A DNA stretch of 64,000 nucleotides from Flavobacteriales bacterium UBA1937 (GCA_002337005.1 DDFD01000018.1:1-64000), one strand, 5' to 3'. Positions 36,201 through 44,986 are shown, counted from the stretch's first letter. The notes: a model not told the origin generated them from the letters alone. Translations and numbers: made by a program.

Positions 36201-36418
36201 GAACCTACAGCATCTTCAATTTTTCGGGTAACAGATGTTTCTACTTCACTAGGAGAAGCTCCTGGATAAACAGTAGAAATGGTTACCATATTGGTTTCAA
36301 ATTTTGGAATGAGCTCGTATCCCATCAAAGAATAGCTCAAAAGTCCTCCTAGCGTTAGCAATGTAAATAATACAATAACCAACGATGGTCTTTTAATCGA
36401 TATTTCTGCTAACTTCAT
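33233..36418 (-). CDS. RND efflux permease (AcrB/MdtC-like)
   Basis: 1061 residues, the inner-membrane pump of a tripartite exporter driven by the proton gradient. Twelve helices in two repeats, each followed by a large periplasmic domain; the relay Asp-Asp pair is in VVGILVDDAIVVLENIYRHM (TM4) and the partner Lys region in GLVAKNAILIVDF (TM10). The start MKLAEISIKRPSLVIVLF is typical of the multidrug branch and lacks the Met-rich motifs of metal pumps. It begins 1 base after the adaptor gene stop, last gene of the tetR-tolC-adaptor-pump operon. Confidence 0.93.
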   Translation of the reverse strand: MKLAEISIKRPSLVIVLFTLLTLGGLLSYSLMGYELIPKFETNMVTISTVYPGASPSEVETSVTRKIEDAVGSLENVKKVESSSYESLSVIMVQLNNGADVDYALNDAQRKVNAILADLPDDVDAPSLNKFSLDDMPIITMSISSDKLNNKELYDLLDKKIEPIFSRVNGVAQVDLVGGQEREIQVNIDDKKLQGYGLSIGEVQQAILTSNLDFPTGSLKTRVNKSTIRLSGKYKSVAEMSNLVVSNKNGAQIRLSDVATVFDAQKDVEKLARFNQFPTILMQVKKQSDANAVAVSESIQETIKTVEDGYKLQGVKLKVVNDTTDFTLESADHVIFDLFLAIFLVAIVMLLFLHSVRNAFIVMVSIPASLIAAFIGMYLMGYTLNLMSLLGLSLVVGILVDDAIVVLENIYRHMEMGKSKIRAAYDGAAEIGFTVAAITLVIVVVFLPIAMSTGLVANILAQFCVTVVIATLLSLLASFTIIPWLSSRFGKLQHLTGKNAFEKFILWFEKQLDNFTHWITGLLEWSLRTTFRRVFTVAVTFVVLILSFMLVKFGYIGGEFFPKIDRGQFLVQMELPKDATIEKTNQITLEVEKFLRKDKDVVDLITTVGQQSTGFGGAQATTYQSEVQVNLTDKSERSESTDIKSAKVKRALEEKFTGVEFKTAPIGIMGAENAPIEMVVTAPDNVTAVKEATRLLNLLKKVPGAVDAELSTDTGNPEVQVNIDRDKMASLGLNLSSVGQAMQTAFNGNTDGKFKAGEYEYDINIRFADNSRKSIEDVKNLIFTNTQGHQVRLSQFADVKMGSGPSLLERRDKSPSVKVKAKAVGRPVGDVANEWANQFMDSKDKPAGVDYIWSGDMENQQEGFGTLGIALFAAIILVYLVMVSLYDSFVYPFVVLFSIPLAMIGVMLILALTGNSLNIFTMLGMIMLIGLVAKNAILIVDFTNARKAAGVNTHDALVQANHARLRPILMTTIAMIFGMLPIALANGAGAEMNKGLAWVIIGGLTSSLFLTLIIVPIVYSLFDSVLVKMGKHEKIDYESEMKADYVHKELSEDGYTPKHLD

Positions 36419-36419
36419 A

Positions 36420-37481
36420 CTATTTTATGATATTAATTTTAGAACCATTATCTAGGTTAATTTGTCCACTGGTAATCACTTGGTCTCCATTTTTAAGACC
36501 ATTTAGGATTTGAACTTTATCGCCGTACACTTTTCCAGGTGTTACTTTAATTAATTTAGCAACTCCGTTTTGAGCTACAAAAATTTGCCCAGAACTTACT
36601 CCGTTTACAAAAGCTGTAGCTGGTACAATTAACATATTCTGAGTTTCGACACCATTGTTTGTCTGGAAAATCGCAGTAGCATACATCCCAGCTTTTAAGT
36701 TTCCTCTGTTTTGAACTTCAATTTCTACAGGAAAATTAAGTGAAGCATCACTTTTTGGCGCAATAAATGTAATTCTACCACTGAAAGAATCTTCTGGTAA
36801 AACATTTACATTAATAGCAACTTGCTGTCCTAATTGGATTTTTCCAACCTGACTTTCATCAACTAAAACAGAAAGTTTTAAACTGTTTATATTTACAATC
36901 TCGAACATTGCAGTTCCCGGAGAAACTACCGTTCCTGGTTCTACCATTTTTTTATTAATAGTTCCACTAATTCCTGCTCTTATGTTGGTATCACTAATTC
37001 TAACGCTTTGAGCTCTTACAGCAGCCTGAGCATTTTTAAGTTGCAATCTTGAATTATCTAATTGCTGCTTAGTAACACCACCAGTTTTATAGGCATTTTC
37101 GTAACGTTGATTGTCTATAATAGCGTTTTGCAAGTTGTTCTGAGCCTGAGAAACATCTACATCTATAGCATCTCTTTTGATGGTTGCCAAAGTTTGACCA
37201 ACAACTACTCTAGAACCTTCTTTTACCAAAACATTTACAATTTTACCAGAAATTTCAGAAGATTGATTCATCTCTTGCTTCGGAAGAAAAGTTCCATTTG
37301 CTGTATAATCTGTATTAATGCTTTCGTATTGAACCGTAACAACATTTACGTTAATTTTATCAACTTCTTTTGCTACTTCCGCTACCTCAGCCTCTTGTTT
37401 ACTCTTATTACTTGAGATTTTATAAGCAGCCAATCCTACTAAAACCGCTGCAATAACAATATATATTAAAGTTTTTTTCAT
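36420..37481 (-). CDS. RND periplasmic adaptor (membrane fusion protein)
   Basis: 353 residues. N-terminal signal anchor (TLIYIVIAAVLVGLAAYKI), then lipoyl-like half (GKIVNVLVKEGSRVVVGQTLATI), a short coiled-coil hairpin (about 105-160), the second lipoyl half (IRAGISGTINKKMVEPGTVV) and beta-barrel/MP domains to the end. It links the pump to the TolC-like channel across the periplasm. No lipobox, unlike the adaptor of the second system. Lies 6 bases after the channel gene. Confidence 0.9.
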   Translation of the reverse strand: MKKTLIYIVIAAVLVGLAAYKISSNKSKQEAEVAEVAKEVDKINVNVVTVQYESINTDYTANGTFLPKQEMNQSSEISGKIVNVLVKEGSRVVVGQTLATIKRDAIDVDVSQAQNNLQNAIIDNQRYENAYKTGGVTKQQLDNSRLQLKNAQAAVRAQSVRISDTNIRAGISGTINKKMVEPGTVVSPGTAMFEIVNINSLKLSVLVDESQVGKIQLGQQVAINVNVLPEDSFSGRITFIAPKSDASLNFPVEIEVQNRGNLKAGMYATAIFQTNNGVETQNMLIVPATAFVNGVSSGQIFVAQNGVAKLIKVTPGKVYGDKVQILNGLKNGDQVITSGQINLDNGSKINIIK

Positions 37482-37487
37482 TATAGT

Positions 37488-38813
37488 TTATTTTAAATAA
37501 TTTTTAAGTTCTCCTTTTGATTTGTAGTATTGTACTTCGGCAATTTTATAATCTAGAATTGCTGTTGTGTAGTTATTTTTAGCTTGTACCAAGGAATTTT
37601 CGGCGTCTAACAAATCGGTAAGTGTTGCCAAACCATATTGATAGTTACTTTTTGTATCTGCTAAAACATCTTCTGCTAATTTCACATTAGCTTTTTGACT
37701 TTCTAAAGTTGCGAGGCTATTTTCAATTTGAGCTTTTGCGTTTTGATAAGCTTGGTCTAGCCCAAGTTTGGTATCTTTAATATCTATTTCGAGTTTATCA
37801 ATATCAATTTGGTTTTGCTGAACTTTTGCTTTTGTAGCAAATCCATTAAAAATAGGAATATTAATACCCAATCCTATTGCAGAATAATCTGACCACATTA
37901 CTCCTTTTGAACTTCCATTGGTTAAAGGAAATTTCTCTCCCATTCCTTGCCAATTATAATTAGCTGTTAGATTAACTGTAGGATAATAATTTGCGATGGT
38001 TGCTTTTTTCTGATATTCTAAAAGTTCTTTATTTTTTAATAAAACTTTTATTTCAGTCCTTTCATCAGTATTTACAGTATTATCTAAAAGATGTGGAGTT
38101 ATTGCCATATCTTCTTGCACCAATTGTATTTTAGTTTCAATAGGCATTCCCATATAGAATTTCAAAGCATTTTCTGCTTGTGTAATTCCATTATTACTTT
38201 GTTTTATGTTAGTTTCTATGTTGGTAAGGTTAACATTAGTTCTATCTAAATCTATTTTTTTTGATAAACCGTTATCATACAAACTTTTAATTACATTTCT
38301 TACTTTCTCTGTACTGCTATAGCTGCTTTCTAAAGTTTTTTTCTGCTCTTGAGCAGTAAAAACCTGAAAATACGCGTTAGAAACTCTCTCAATAATCTGC
38401 TCTTCGGTAAGATTTGCATTCAATTGATAGAACTCTTTGGTAGACTTCGCTGCTTTTAAACCAATAAAAACCTGTTGATTAAAAAGTGCTTGTTGCAACT
38501 GAACTCCCGCCACAGCAACCCAAGGCTGTCCCATTTTGAAAGTTTGCCCTCCAAGTGCAATTTCTTGGATTATTGGGTTATATGTAATATTAGTATTCCC
38601 TGTTACTTTTGGTAACGCACCAGCTTTTGCTTCTAGAATTTTTGCATCTGCATTGGTAATATCAAGCTTAGCTTTCAAGGCATCTGCTTTATTTTGCAAA
38701 GCAAATTCTATAGCCTGTTTTAAGGTAACACTCTGCTGAGAGTACACTAAAGTACTAGCAACAGAAAAAATACCTAAAGCTAATTTTTTCCACTTTATCA
38801 TTTTAAATGTCAT
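37488..38813 (-). CDS. TolC-family outer-membrane channel
   Basis: 441 residues. Signal peptide, then the twofold TolC pattern of long helices and barrel strands (SVTLKQAIEFALQNKADALKAK near the start, DLLDAENSLVQAKNNYTTAILDYKIAEVQYYKSKGEL at the end, read as separate helices). No lipobox. Two ATGs (38813 and 38801) are possible; the first is used because its leader is more A-rich. First structural gene after the regulator; order channel, adaptor, pump is the usual one in Bacteroidetes. Confidence 0.88.
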   Translation of the reverse strand: MTFKMIKWKKLALGIFSVASTLVYSQQSVTLKQAIEFALQNKADALKAKLDITNADAKILEAKAGALPKVTGNTNITYNPIIQEIALGGQTFKMGQPWVAVAGVQLQQALFNQQVFIGLKAAKSTKEFYQLNANLTEEQIIERVSNAYFQVFTAQEQKKTLESSYSSTEKVRNVIKSLYDNGLSKKIDLDRTNVNLTNIETNIKQSNNGITQAENALKFYMGMPIETKIQLVQEDMAITPHLLDNTVNTDERTEIKVLLKNKELLEYQKKATIANYYPTVNLTANYNWQGMGEKFPLTNGSSKGVMWSDYSAIGLGINIPIFNGFATKAKVQQNQIDIDKLEIDIKDTKLGLDQAYQNAKAQIENSLATLESQKANVKLAEDVLADTKSNYQYGLATLTDLLDAENSLVQAKNNYTTAILDYKIAEVQYYKSKGELKNYLK

Positions 38814-38921
38814 AATTTATTTTTAACTTTTTAGACGTTTGTTTACAATTTTTACTTTAATTTTTTTTCTATTTTTTTAAGACTCCGAAAATCTCCCTTA
38901 ATAAATCTCTTGCTTCATTAT

Positions 38922-39539
38922 TTAAATATTATTGTATTGATATTTTTCTTTTAATTCATTTAGTCTTTGTTTGCCTTCATCCGTAACTATTGCATCTAAG
39001 TATAATAATTTCATAGCCACAGAAAGACTTTTCTTATCAGTCTCTCCTGTAAAAAGTGGAGAAACATCTGCTGAAAAAAATAAGGTAATTAAAAATTTAA
39101 TGTATAAATCTATTGAAACATCCTCCCTGAAATAACCAATTTCAACACCTTTTTTATAATCTTCTTTTAAAATTTTAATAATCCTTACAGATACAGAAAC
39201 TTGGTTAGAATGAAAAATATCTGGATAATACTTTAGCAATTGTATCACAAAAATATTTTTCTCTTTACAGGTAATTTCATCCATTCTAGCACCAGAAACA
39301 AGAAGAGATTCTATAGGGCAATCATATTCTTCTCTCACTTTATAAACTTCATTTAAGCCTTCTTCTGATATAAAATCTAAAACATCATAAATTAAATCTT
39401 CTTTATGACTATATTTCTGATACAAACTTTTCTTAGAGATAGAAAACTCTTTTGCAATATCGTCCATTGTTAATGTTTTCACGCCATATATATGAAACAT
39501 CGCAAACAATTTTTCTAAAAAATATTTTTTATCATCCAT
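38922..39539 (-). CDS. TetR/AcrR family transcriptional regulator
   Basis: 205 residues from the ATG at 39539, which follows a full promoter; the 29 open codons upstream of it would include the promoter and are rejected. The N-terminal helix-turn-helix (LTMDDIAKEFSISKKSLYQKYSHKEDLI, about 24-52) is the TetR pattern, followed by the all-helical ligand domain. It heads the RND operon, 108 bases before the channel gene. An 11-base inverted repeat at its promoter is a good candidate for its operator, so it probably represses itself and the pump. Confidence 0.88.
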   Translation of the reverse strand: MDDKKYFLEKLFAMFHIYGVKTLTMDDIAKEFSISKKSLYQKYSHKEDLIYDVLDFISEEGLNEVYKVREEYDCPIESLLVSGARMDEITCKEKNIFVIQLLKYYPDIFHSNQVSVSVRIIKILKEDYKKGVEIGYFREDVSIDLYIKFLITLFFSADVSPLFTGETDKKSLSVAMKLLYLDAIVTDEGKQRLNELKEKYQYNNI

Positions 39540-39548
39540 AATCGGGTA

Positions 39549-39601
39549 CAAATATACAAAAGAAAACTTAAAAACAAAAAAAGTTTCCAAGTTTTTAAGT
39601 T
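39549..39601 (-). promoter_or_regulatory. Promoter and dyad operator of the TetR-RND operon
   Basis: Minus strand TTTG (39575-39578), 18 bases, TATATTTG (39549-39556): both boxes match. AACTTAAAAAC (39565-39575) and GTTTTTAAGTT (39591-39601) form a perfect 11-base inverted repeat with 15 bases between, covering the -33 box. Binding by the TetR protein is inferred. Confidence 0.6.
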
Positions 39602-39641
39602 TATTTTTTTTATTCCTAAAAATCACTTTAGATTAGAAACA

Positions 39642-39666
39642 AAAAAACCGAGAAATTTCTCGGTTT
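39642..39666 (-). terminator. Terminator of dnaE
   Basis: Perfect 20-base palindrome AACCGAGAAA/TTTCTCGGTT (39647-39666) with an A run at 39642-39648, giving a U run on the minus strand, 5 bases after the dnaE stop. Confidence 0.85.
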
Positions 39667-39670
39667 CGTG

Positions 39671-42600
39671 TTAATTTAAATAAATTTCAAATTTCCCAAA
39701 ATCACTTATCTTTTCGATCAATTGGTAATTAATATTGATGCTTTGCTGCATTGCTCTAGCTTCAACAAAACTATTATCTAAAGGATTTTTAAGAAAAACA
39801 TTCAATTTATGTTCGCCTTTTTCCGTCAATAACTGGGTTTTGAAAAATTCTAAATCCGTTTTGTTCAATTCATTGATAGGAATCACCAAAGAAAGTGATT
39901 TTGCATACTTTTCAAAAGCATCTTTTAAGTCTAAAATATCTGTAACATTGGTAAAAACTCTACCTTCAGAACCATGCGTAAACTTCATTTTCACAATTAC
40001 AAAACGATCTTTAGCAATTTTTTCGCGGAGTTTCATATAATCTCTATCTCCCAATCTGAAACTGTAACTTCCTGTGTAATCTTCTAAAGTTAGGAAACAT
40101 ATTTTCTCACCAGAATTTCTTCCATCACGCAAAACCATTTCCGTAATCAAACCAGAAACCGTGTATTCTCTTGCATTATCAAACTGTTTTTGTCTTTCTT
40201 TCCAATCTTTTGCAGGTTCAAAAAGACTTCCCGCAGGAAACAATTGTTCTTTAAAAGCATCAATTTCATCCAAATTCAAGAAATTAAAATTTCCTTTCGG
40301 TTCAGCTTTTTTTAGATGAGTTTCTTCTACCAAATCTTCATCTTCTGAAACTTCTAAAGTCAAGTCCACTTCTTCTTCATCTGTTTCATCATCCAAAATT
40401 TTAGAAGCAATGTCGTTTTGATGCTCTAAATCATCTTTCTTTTTGTCATCTAAAACAAAATTTCTAGAAAATTCTCCATTCACAAACTGATACTGGAATT
40501 TATATTCATCTAAAGGATGCGCCGAAAGATAGAAACCGATAATCTCTTTCTCACGATTGAGTTTATGCATATTTTGCCATTCTGCACAAGGCAAAAGTTT
40601 CGGTCTTTCGATTTGAACCTCATCTGCAAAATCAGCAAAAAGCGAATTTTCCACCGAATTTTTATTATCTTGAAACGATTGTCCGTAACGCAAAAGCTTT
40701 TCTATATTGGTTCTTCCTGCATTGTCCACATCAAAATATTGAGCTCTGTGGTATGAATCTAATTCATCAAAAGCACCGGCAATCACCAAACTTTCCACCA
40801 CTCTTTTATTGACTTGCGAAGAAGGCATTCTTTCAAAAAAATCATAAATATTGGTAAATCTTCCGTTTTGTCTTTCCAAATAAATAGCTTCAGAAGGCGC
40901 TTCTCCCATTCCTTTAATCGCTCCCAAACCAAATCTGATTTGTCCTTTTTCGTTCACCGCAAACTGAAACTGAGATTCATTAACATCTGGCCCTAAAACA
41001 TCTACTCCAATTGTTCTACAATCTTCCATAAAAAGCGTAATTTGCTTGGTATTGTTGATGTTATTACTCATCACACTTGCCATATATTCCGCAGGATAAT
41101 TGGCTTTTAGATAAGCAGTGTGATACGCAATTAAGGCATAACAAGTAGAGTGAGATTTGTTAAAAGCATATTCTGCAAAAGCTTCCCAGTCTTTCCAAAT
41201 TTTATTGAGTTTTTCTTCGTCTAAATTATTTTTTTTACCGCCTTCTAGAAATTTCGGGTACATTTTATCCAGAACATCTTTCTGTTTCTTACCCATTGCT
41301 TTTCTCAAAGTATCGGCTTCACCTTTGGTAAAATTCGCCAATTTCTGAGAAAGCAACATTACCTGTTCCTGATAAACCGTAATTCCGTAGGTTTCTTTTA
41401 AGTATTCTTCGGTTTCTGGCAAATCATAAACAATTTCTTCTATACCGTGTTTTCTGTTAATGAAATTCGGGATGTATTTTATTGGCCCTGGTCTGTACAA
41501 AGCGTTCATCGCAATTAAATCTGCAAAAACTGTAGGTTTCAGTTCGCGCATATATTTTTGCATTCCCGCACTTTCGTACTGGAAAATCCCAATCGTTCTT
41601 CCTTCTTTGAAAAGTTCGTACGTTTTTTTATCATCTAATGGAATTTCATCGGTATTGATTTCAATTCCGTGACGTTGTTTGATGAGCTTTATCGCATCTT
41701 TAATAATGGTTAAAGTTCTTAACCCTAGAAAGTCCATTTTCAACAAACCTGCACTTTCTGCCACAGAGTTATCAAACTGAGAAACCAAAATTCCTGCATC
41801 TTTTGCAGCGATAGAAATCGGAACTAAATTCGAAATATCTTCTGGCGTGATAATTACACCACAAGCGTGAATTCCTGTATTTCTGATGCAACCTTCCATT
41901 TTCTGCGCTGATGCCAAAACCTGATGTCTAGAATCATTAGGATTGGCCAAAATAGCCTTCATTTCTTCAGCTAAAGGTTTATCTTCTGGTTTTAATTTTT
42001 CTGGTTTGTTCAATGCTTTTGCAATGTTCATTCCCGGTGTTTCAGGAATTAATTTAGCAATAGCATTGGTATCAGGAATCGATACATCTAGCACTCTCCC
42101 TGCATCTTTAATCGCAGATTTTCCTCCCAAAACGGAATAGGTAATAATCTGCGCCACATTCATTTGTCCGTACTTTTCAATAACCCATTTTATAATCGCA
42201 TCTCTTCCTTCATCATCAAAATCGATATCAATATCGGGCATCGAAATACGCTCAGGATTTAAAAATCTCTCAAAAAGCAAATCGTATTTAATCGGGTCAA
42301 CATTGGTAATTCCGATGCAATACGCAACTGCAGAACCTGCTGCAGAACCACGACCAGGCCCAACTGAAACCCCCATTTTTCGGGCTTCGTTACAAAAATC
42401 TTGTACAATCAAGAAATAACCTGGATAACCTGTATTCGCAATAACTTCTAACTCGAAATCTAATCTTTCCCGAATTTCATCGGTAATTTCTTCGTATTTT
42501 TTCTTTGCACCTTCATAAGTGAGATGTCTTAAATAAGCATTTTCGCCACGTTTTCCTCCATCTTTTACATCTTCTTCGCTTAAAAACTCTTCGGGAATAT

Positions 42601-44275
42601 CAAACTTTGGAAGCAAAACATCTCTTTTTAAAGTATAAGGTTCAAATTTTTGTAAAAATTCGGTGTAAGCTTCAAAAGCATCTGGAAATTGCCTGAAAGT
42701 TTGTTTTAATTCCTCTGGATTTTGAACAAAATAATGGTCATTGGCTAAACCTTTTCGCTTCCCAAAACCTTTACCAATAGGCGTAGAAACTCTTTCTCCA
42801 TCTTTGATGCAGGCAATAATATCCTGAATTTTAGCATCTTCTTTTTTGGTATAAAAAGTTTCGTTTTGAGCTAAAATTTTCACATTATGTTTATCTGCCA
42901 AATCGAGTAAAACTTCGTTTAAGTGTTCTTCGTCTGGTAAATCGTGATTTTGAATTTGAACATAAAAATCTTCTCCAAATTGCTCTTTCCACCAAAGGAA
43001 AACTTCCTCTCCTCTTTGTTCACCAAAATTCAGAATTGCATTCGGAACATCTCCGTAAATCCCTGAAGTTACGGCTATTAAATCTTCTTTAAATTCTGCA
43101 ATTTGTTTTTTAGAAATTCTCGGAACTCCAGCGTAATAACCATTGGTAAAACCTAAACTCGAAAGTTTTGCTAAATTTTTATATCCTTTAAAATTCTTTG
43201 CCAAAAGAACCATATTCGTTCTTCTATCTGGATCATCTTTGGTAAATTGCTTTTGTTCTGGTCTTTCAGAAATATAAAATTCACAACCTAAAACAGGAAT
43301 TAAAGGCGTTTTGGCAAATTCTTCCCCTTTTTCTTCGGCTTCGGCTTTCTTTTTTTTGATATCTCCATTGTATTTTTCAACTTCAGAAACAAATTTAAAA
43401 GCGCCCATCAAATTTCCTAAATCTACCATTCCGACAGCTTTATAATCATTTTCAGCAGCCACTTTTATCAATTCATTAAAATGAGAAGTCGCCGAAAGTG
43501 TAGAATAAATGGTATGGTTATGAAAATTGAAATAATCACCAATTTCTACCTCATCAGTATCGCCAAAATCAACGGTAGATTTTTTCTTTTTAGAATCTGC
43601 AACCTGTCTTCTGATAACAATATCAAAAGGTTTTATCGGTTCACTCCAAATTTTTTGAAATTGCTGAAATTGCGCATCCGTCCAAAGCATTTTTTCGGCA
43701 GGAATAATGCGCTTTCTTGCCATTTCAAAGAAAATCTGTGCCGTTGCATTTACATCGGCAGCTGCATTGTGCGCTTCATCAAACTGGTAACCGTATAATT
43801 TTTCGAAAAGTTCGCCTAATTTTGGAGATTTGTATCTACCTCCTCTTCCTCCTGGTAAAGCGCAGAAATCCGTCCCCAATTCCATAGTATCTGCTTTGGG
43901 AATTTCTTGGAGATTGTTTTCAATTTCTTTTCTAAAAAATTCAGCCCCTACAATTTTGTAATCAAAATCAATGTTATGCCCAACTCCAACTTTGGTTTTT
44001 TCTAATGCTTTTTTGAATTCTTCTAAAACCCAAGCTAAATCTTTTCCTTCTTCAATCGCCATTTTGGTAGAAATTCCGTGAATTCTGGTCGCATTAAAAG
44101 GGATATCATAACCTTCTGGTTTTATGATATAGTCTTGATTCTCAATTAATTTACCTTCATCATCATGTAATTGCCAAGCAATCTGTACCATCCTAGGCCA
44201 ATTGTCTGAATCTGAGATTGGTGCGTTAAAATTCTGTGGTAAACCTGTGGTTTCAGTATCAAAAACTAAGTACAT
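39671..44275 (-). CDS. dnaE: DNA polymerase III alpha subunit with fused proofreading exonuclease
   Basis: 1534 residues. An N-terminal DnaQ-like DEDDh exonuclease (about 1-195): Asp6/Glu8 (VFDTETTG), Asp103 (GHNIDFDY), His169 and Asp174 (AHNAAADVNA). Then PHP domain (from about 248, FHNHTIYST), the C-family polymerase palm with GPGRGSAAGSAVAYC and the catalytic aspartates in MPDIDIDFDD (about 680), fingers, tandem HhH (FGLGAIKGMGE) and an OB domain near the C-terminus. It is the main replicative polymerase with its own proofreader in one chain, a fusion known in Bacteroidetes. A Glu/Asp-rich linker (about 1295-1330) precedes the last domains. Monocistronic. Confidence 0.95.
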   Translation of the reverse strand: MYLVFDTETTGLPQNFNAPISDSDNWPRMVQIAWQLHDDEGKLIENQDYIIKPEGYDIPFNATRIHGISTKMAIEEGKDLAWVLEEFKKALEKTKVGVGHNIDFDYKIVGAEFFRKEIENNLQEIPKADTMELGTDFCALPGGRGGRYKSPKLGELFEKLYGYQFDEAHNAAADVNATAQIFFEMARKRIIPAEKMLWTDAQFQQFQKIWSEPIKPFDIVIRRQVADSKKKKSTVDFGDTDEVEIGDYFNFHNHTIYSTLSATSHFNELIKVAAENDYKAVGMVDLGNLMGAFKFVSEVEKYNGDIKKKKAEAEEKGEEFAKTPLIPVLGCEFYISERPEQKQFTKDDPDRRTNMVLLAKNFKGYKNLAKLSSLGFTNGYYAGVPRISKKQIAEFKEDLIAVTSGIYGDVPNAILNFGEQRGEEVFLWWKEQFGEDFYVQIQNHDLPDEEHLNEVLLDLADKHNVKILAQNETFYTKKEDAKIQDIIACIKDGERVSTPIGKGFGKRKGLANDHYFVQNPEELKQTFRQFPDAFEAYTEFLQKFEPYTLKRDVLLPKFDIPEEFLSEEDVKDGGKRGENAYLRHLTYEGAKKKYEEITDEIRERLDFELEVIANTGYPGYFLIVQDFCNEARKMGVSVGPGRGSAAGSAVAYCIGITNVDPIKYDLLFERFLNPERISMPDIDIDFDDEGRDAIIKWVIEKYGQMNVAQIITYSVLGGKSAIKDAGRVLDVSIPDTNAIAKLIPETPGMNIAKALNKPEKLKPEDKPLAEEMKAILANPNDSRHQVLASAQKMEGCIRNTGIHACGVIITPEDISNLVPISIAAKDAGILVSQFDNSVAESAGLLKMDFLGLRTLTIIKDAIKLIKQRHGIEINTDEIPLDDKKTYELFKEGRTIGIFQYESAGMQKYMRELKPTVFADLIAMNALYRPGPIKYIPNFINRKHGIEEIVYDLPETEEYLKETYGITVYQEQVMLLSQKLANFTKGEADTLRKAMGKKQKDVLDKMYPKFLEGGKKNNLDEEKLNKIWKDWEAFAEYAFNKSHSTCYALIAYHTAYLKANYPAEYMASVMSNNINNTKQITLFMEDCRTIGVDVLGPDVNESQFQFAVNEKGQIRFGLGAIKGMGEAPSEAIYLERQNGRFTNIYDFFERMPSSQVNKRVVESLVIAGAFDELDSYHRAQYFDVDNAGRTNIEKLLRYGQSFQDNKNSVENSLFADFADEVQIERPKLLPCAEWQNMHKLNREKEIIGFYLSAHPLDEYKFQYQFVNGEFSRNFVLDDKKKDDLEHQNDIASKILDDETDEEEVDLTLEVSEDEDLVEETHLKKAEPKGNFNFLNLDEIDAFKEQLFPAGSLFEPAKDWKERQKQFDNAREYTVSGLITEMVLRDGRNSGEKICFLTLEDYTGSYSFRLGDRDYMKLREKIAKDRFVIVKMKFTHGSEGRVFTNVTDILDLKDAFEKYAKSLSLVIPINELNKTDLEFFKTQLLTEKGEHKLNVFLKNPLDNSFVEARAMQQSININYQLIEKISDFGKFEIYLN

Positions 44276-44292
44276 TCTTTAGAAAATTTGCT

Positions 44293-44300
44293 CAAATTTA
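44293..44300 (-). promoter_or_regulatory. -7 element of dnaE
   Basis: Minus strand TAAATTTG, 17 bases before the ATG at 44275. Confidence 0.4.
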
Positions 44301-44362
44301 ATTGAAAATAATCAATAAAAAAATAGAAATGATATAGAGATAAAATCAATATTAAAAAATTG

Positions 44363-44396
44363 AAAAAGCCTTTCAGAAATTTCCGAAAGGCTTTTT
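44363..44396. terminator. Strong terminator upstream of dnaE
   Basis: AAAAAGCCTTTC (44363-44374) pairs with GAAAGGCTTTTT (44385-44396), with U runs on both strands. On the minus strand it would end a transcript starting near 44948. Confidence 0.85.
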
Positions 44397-44440
44397 ACAT
44401 ATTAATCCTAAATTTTATTCTTTTAATTTTATCTAATCTC

Positions 44441-44521
44441 TTAGATATGGTAATATTTTTTTGTCAAAAAGAAAAAAAACAAAACGATGATAATTACTTC
44501 TACATTAAATTCAGCAATCAT
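44441..44521 (-). CDS. Possible 26-residue membrane micro-protein
   Basis: ATG at 44521, stop at 44441, 45 bases before a strong terminator. The product has an acidic N-terminus (MIAEFNVE), a stretch of about 12 Ile/Val/Leu/Phe residues and a basic end (TKKYYHI), so it could be a single-pass membrane peptide. Its ATG overlaps the TGA of a 23-codon frame at 44518-44589 (ATGA), a coupling pattern. Evidence is only composition, position and coupling; chance in AT-rich DNA is a real alternative. Confidence 0.25.
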   Translation of the reverse strand: MIAEFNVEVIIIVLFFFFLTKKYYHI

Positions 44522-44945
44522 GACATATAAAATAAAAACTTTTCATACAGAATAAAAAAATAAAATTTCGAAGTCAACCAAAACTTCATTATTAAAACAA
44601 ATGGGAAGAAAAATAATCTTCTTTATTCTGCAAAACAAATATTAAAGAAAAGTTCAAAAAATCTCAAAATGATGAAAAAACAAAACAGAAAATACAGAAG
44701 TTGCAACAATGTTAAAATCACAAAAACTTTTTCAATAATAAAGAACTAAATATGAGCAAAATGAGAACAGAAGATTACCAAAAGGTAAAATCTGTATTCA
44801 AAATTCTTTAATAAATCAAAATTTCAAAAAATATTTCTCTGGCTGTTTTTTCAATAAAAAAATAAAAACTATTTCGTCAAAAATCACATCTCTGAGTAAA
44901 AGCAATTATCCATCGTTTTAATTTCAATAACCAATTATTGTTTAT

Positions 44946-44986
44946 TACCCGAGGCAAAGATAGGGTATTTTATCTTAATTATGCAA
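44946..44986 (-). promoter_or_regulatory. Orphan promoter with dyad
   Basis: Minus strand TTG (44984-44986), 21 bases, TATCTTTG (44955-44962), an exact -7 match. TACCC (44946-44950) and GGGTA (44963-44967) flank the -7 element as an inverted repeat. Transcription would start near 44948 and run toward the terminator at 44363-44396. Confidence 0.5.

Noticed and set aside
39540..39626. 29-codon upstream extension of the TetR regulator
   Set aside because: It would contain the full promoter and operator dyad; the protein pattern starts at the ATG at 39539.
44669..44811. Two short plus-strand frames (26 and 19 codons) in the region upstream of dnaE
   Set aside because: No promoter element on that strand, Lys/Asn-rich translations expected from A-rich DNA, and no terminator behind them.
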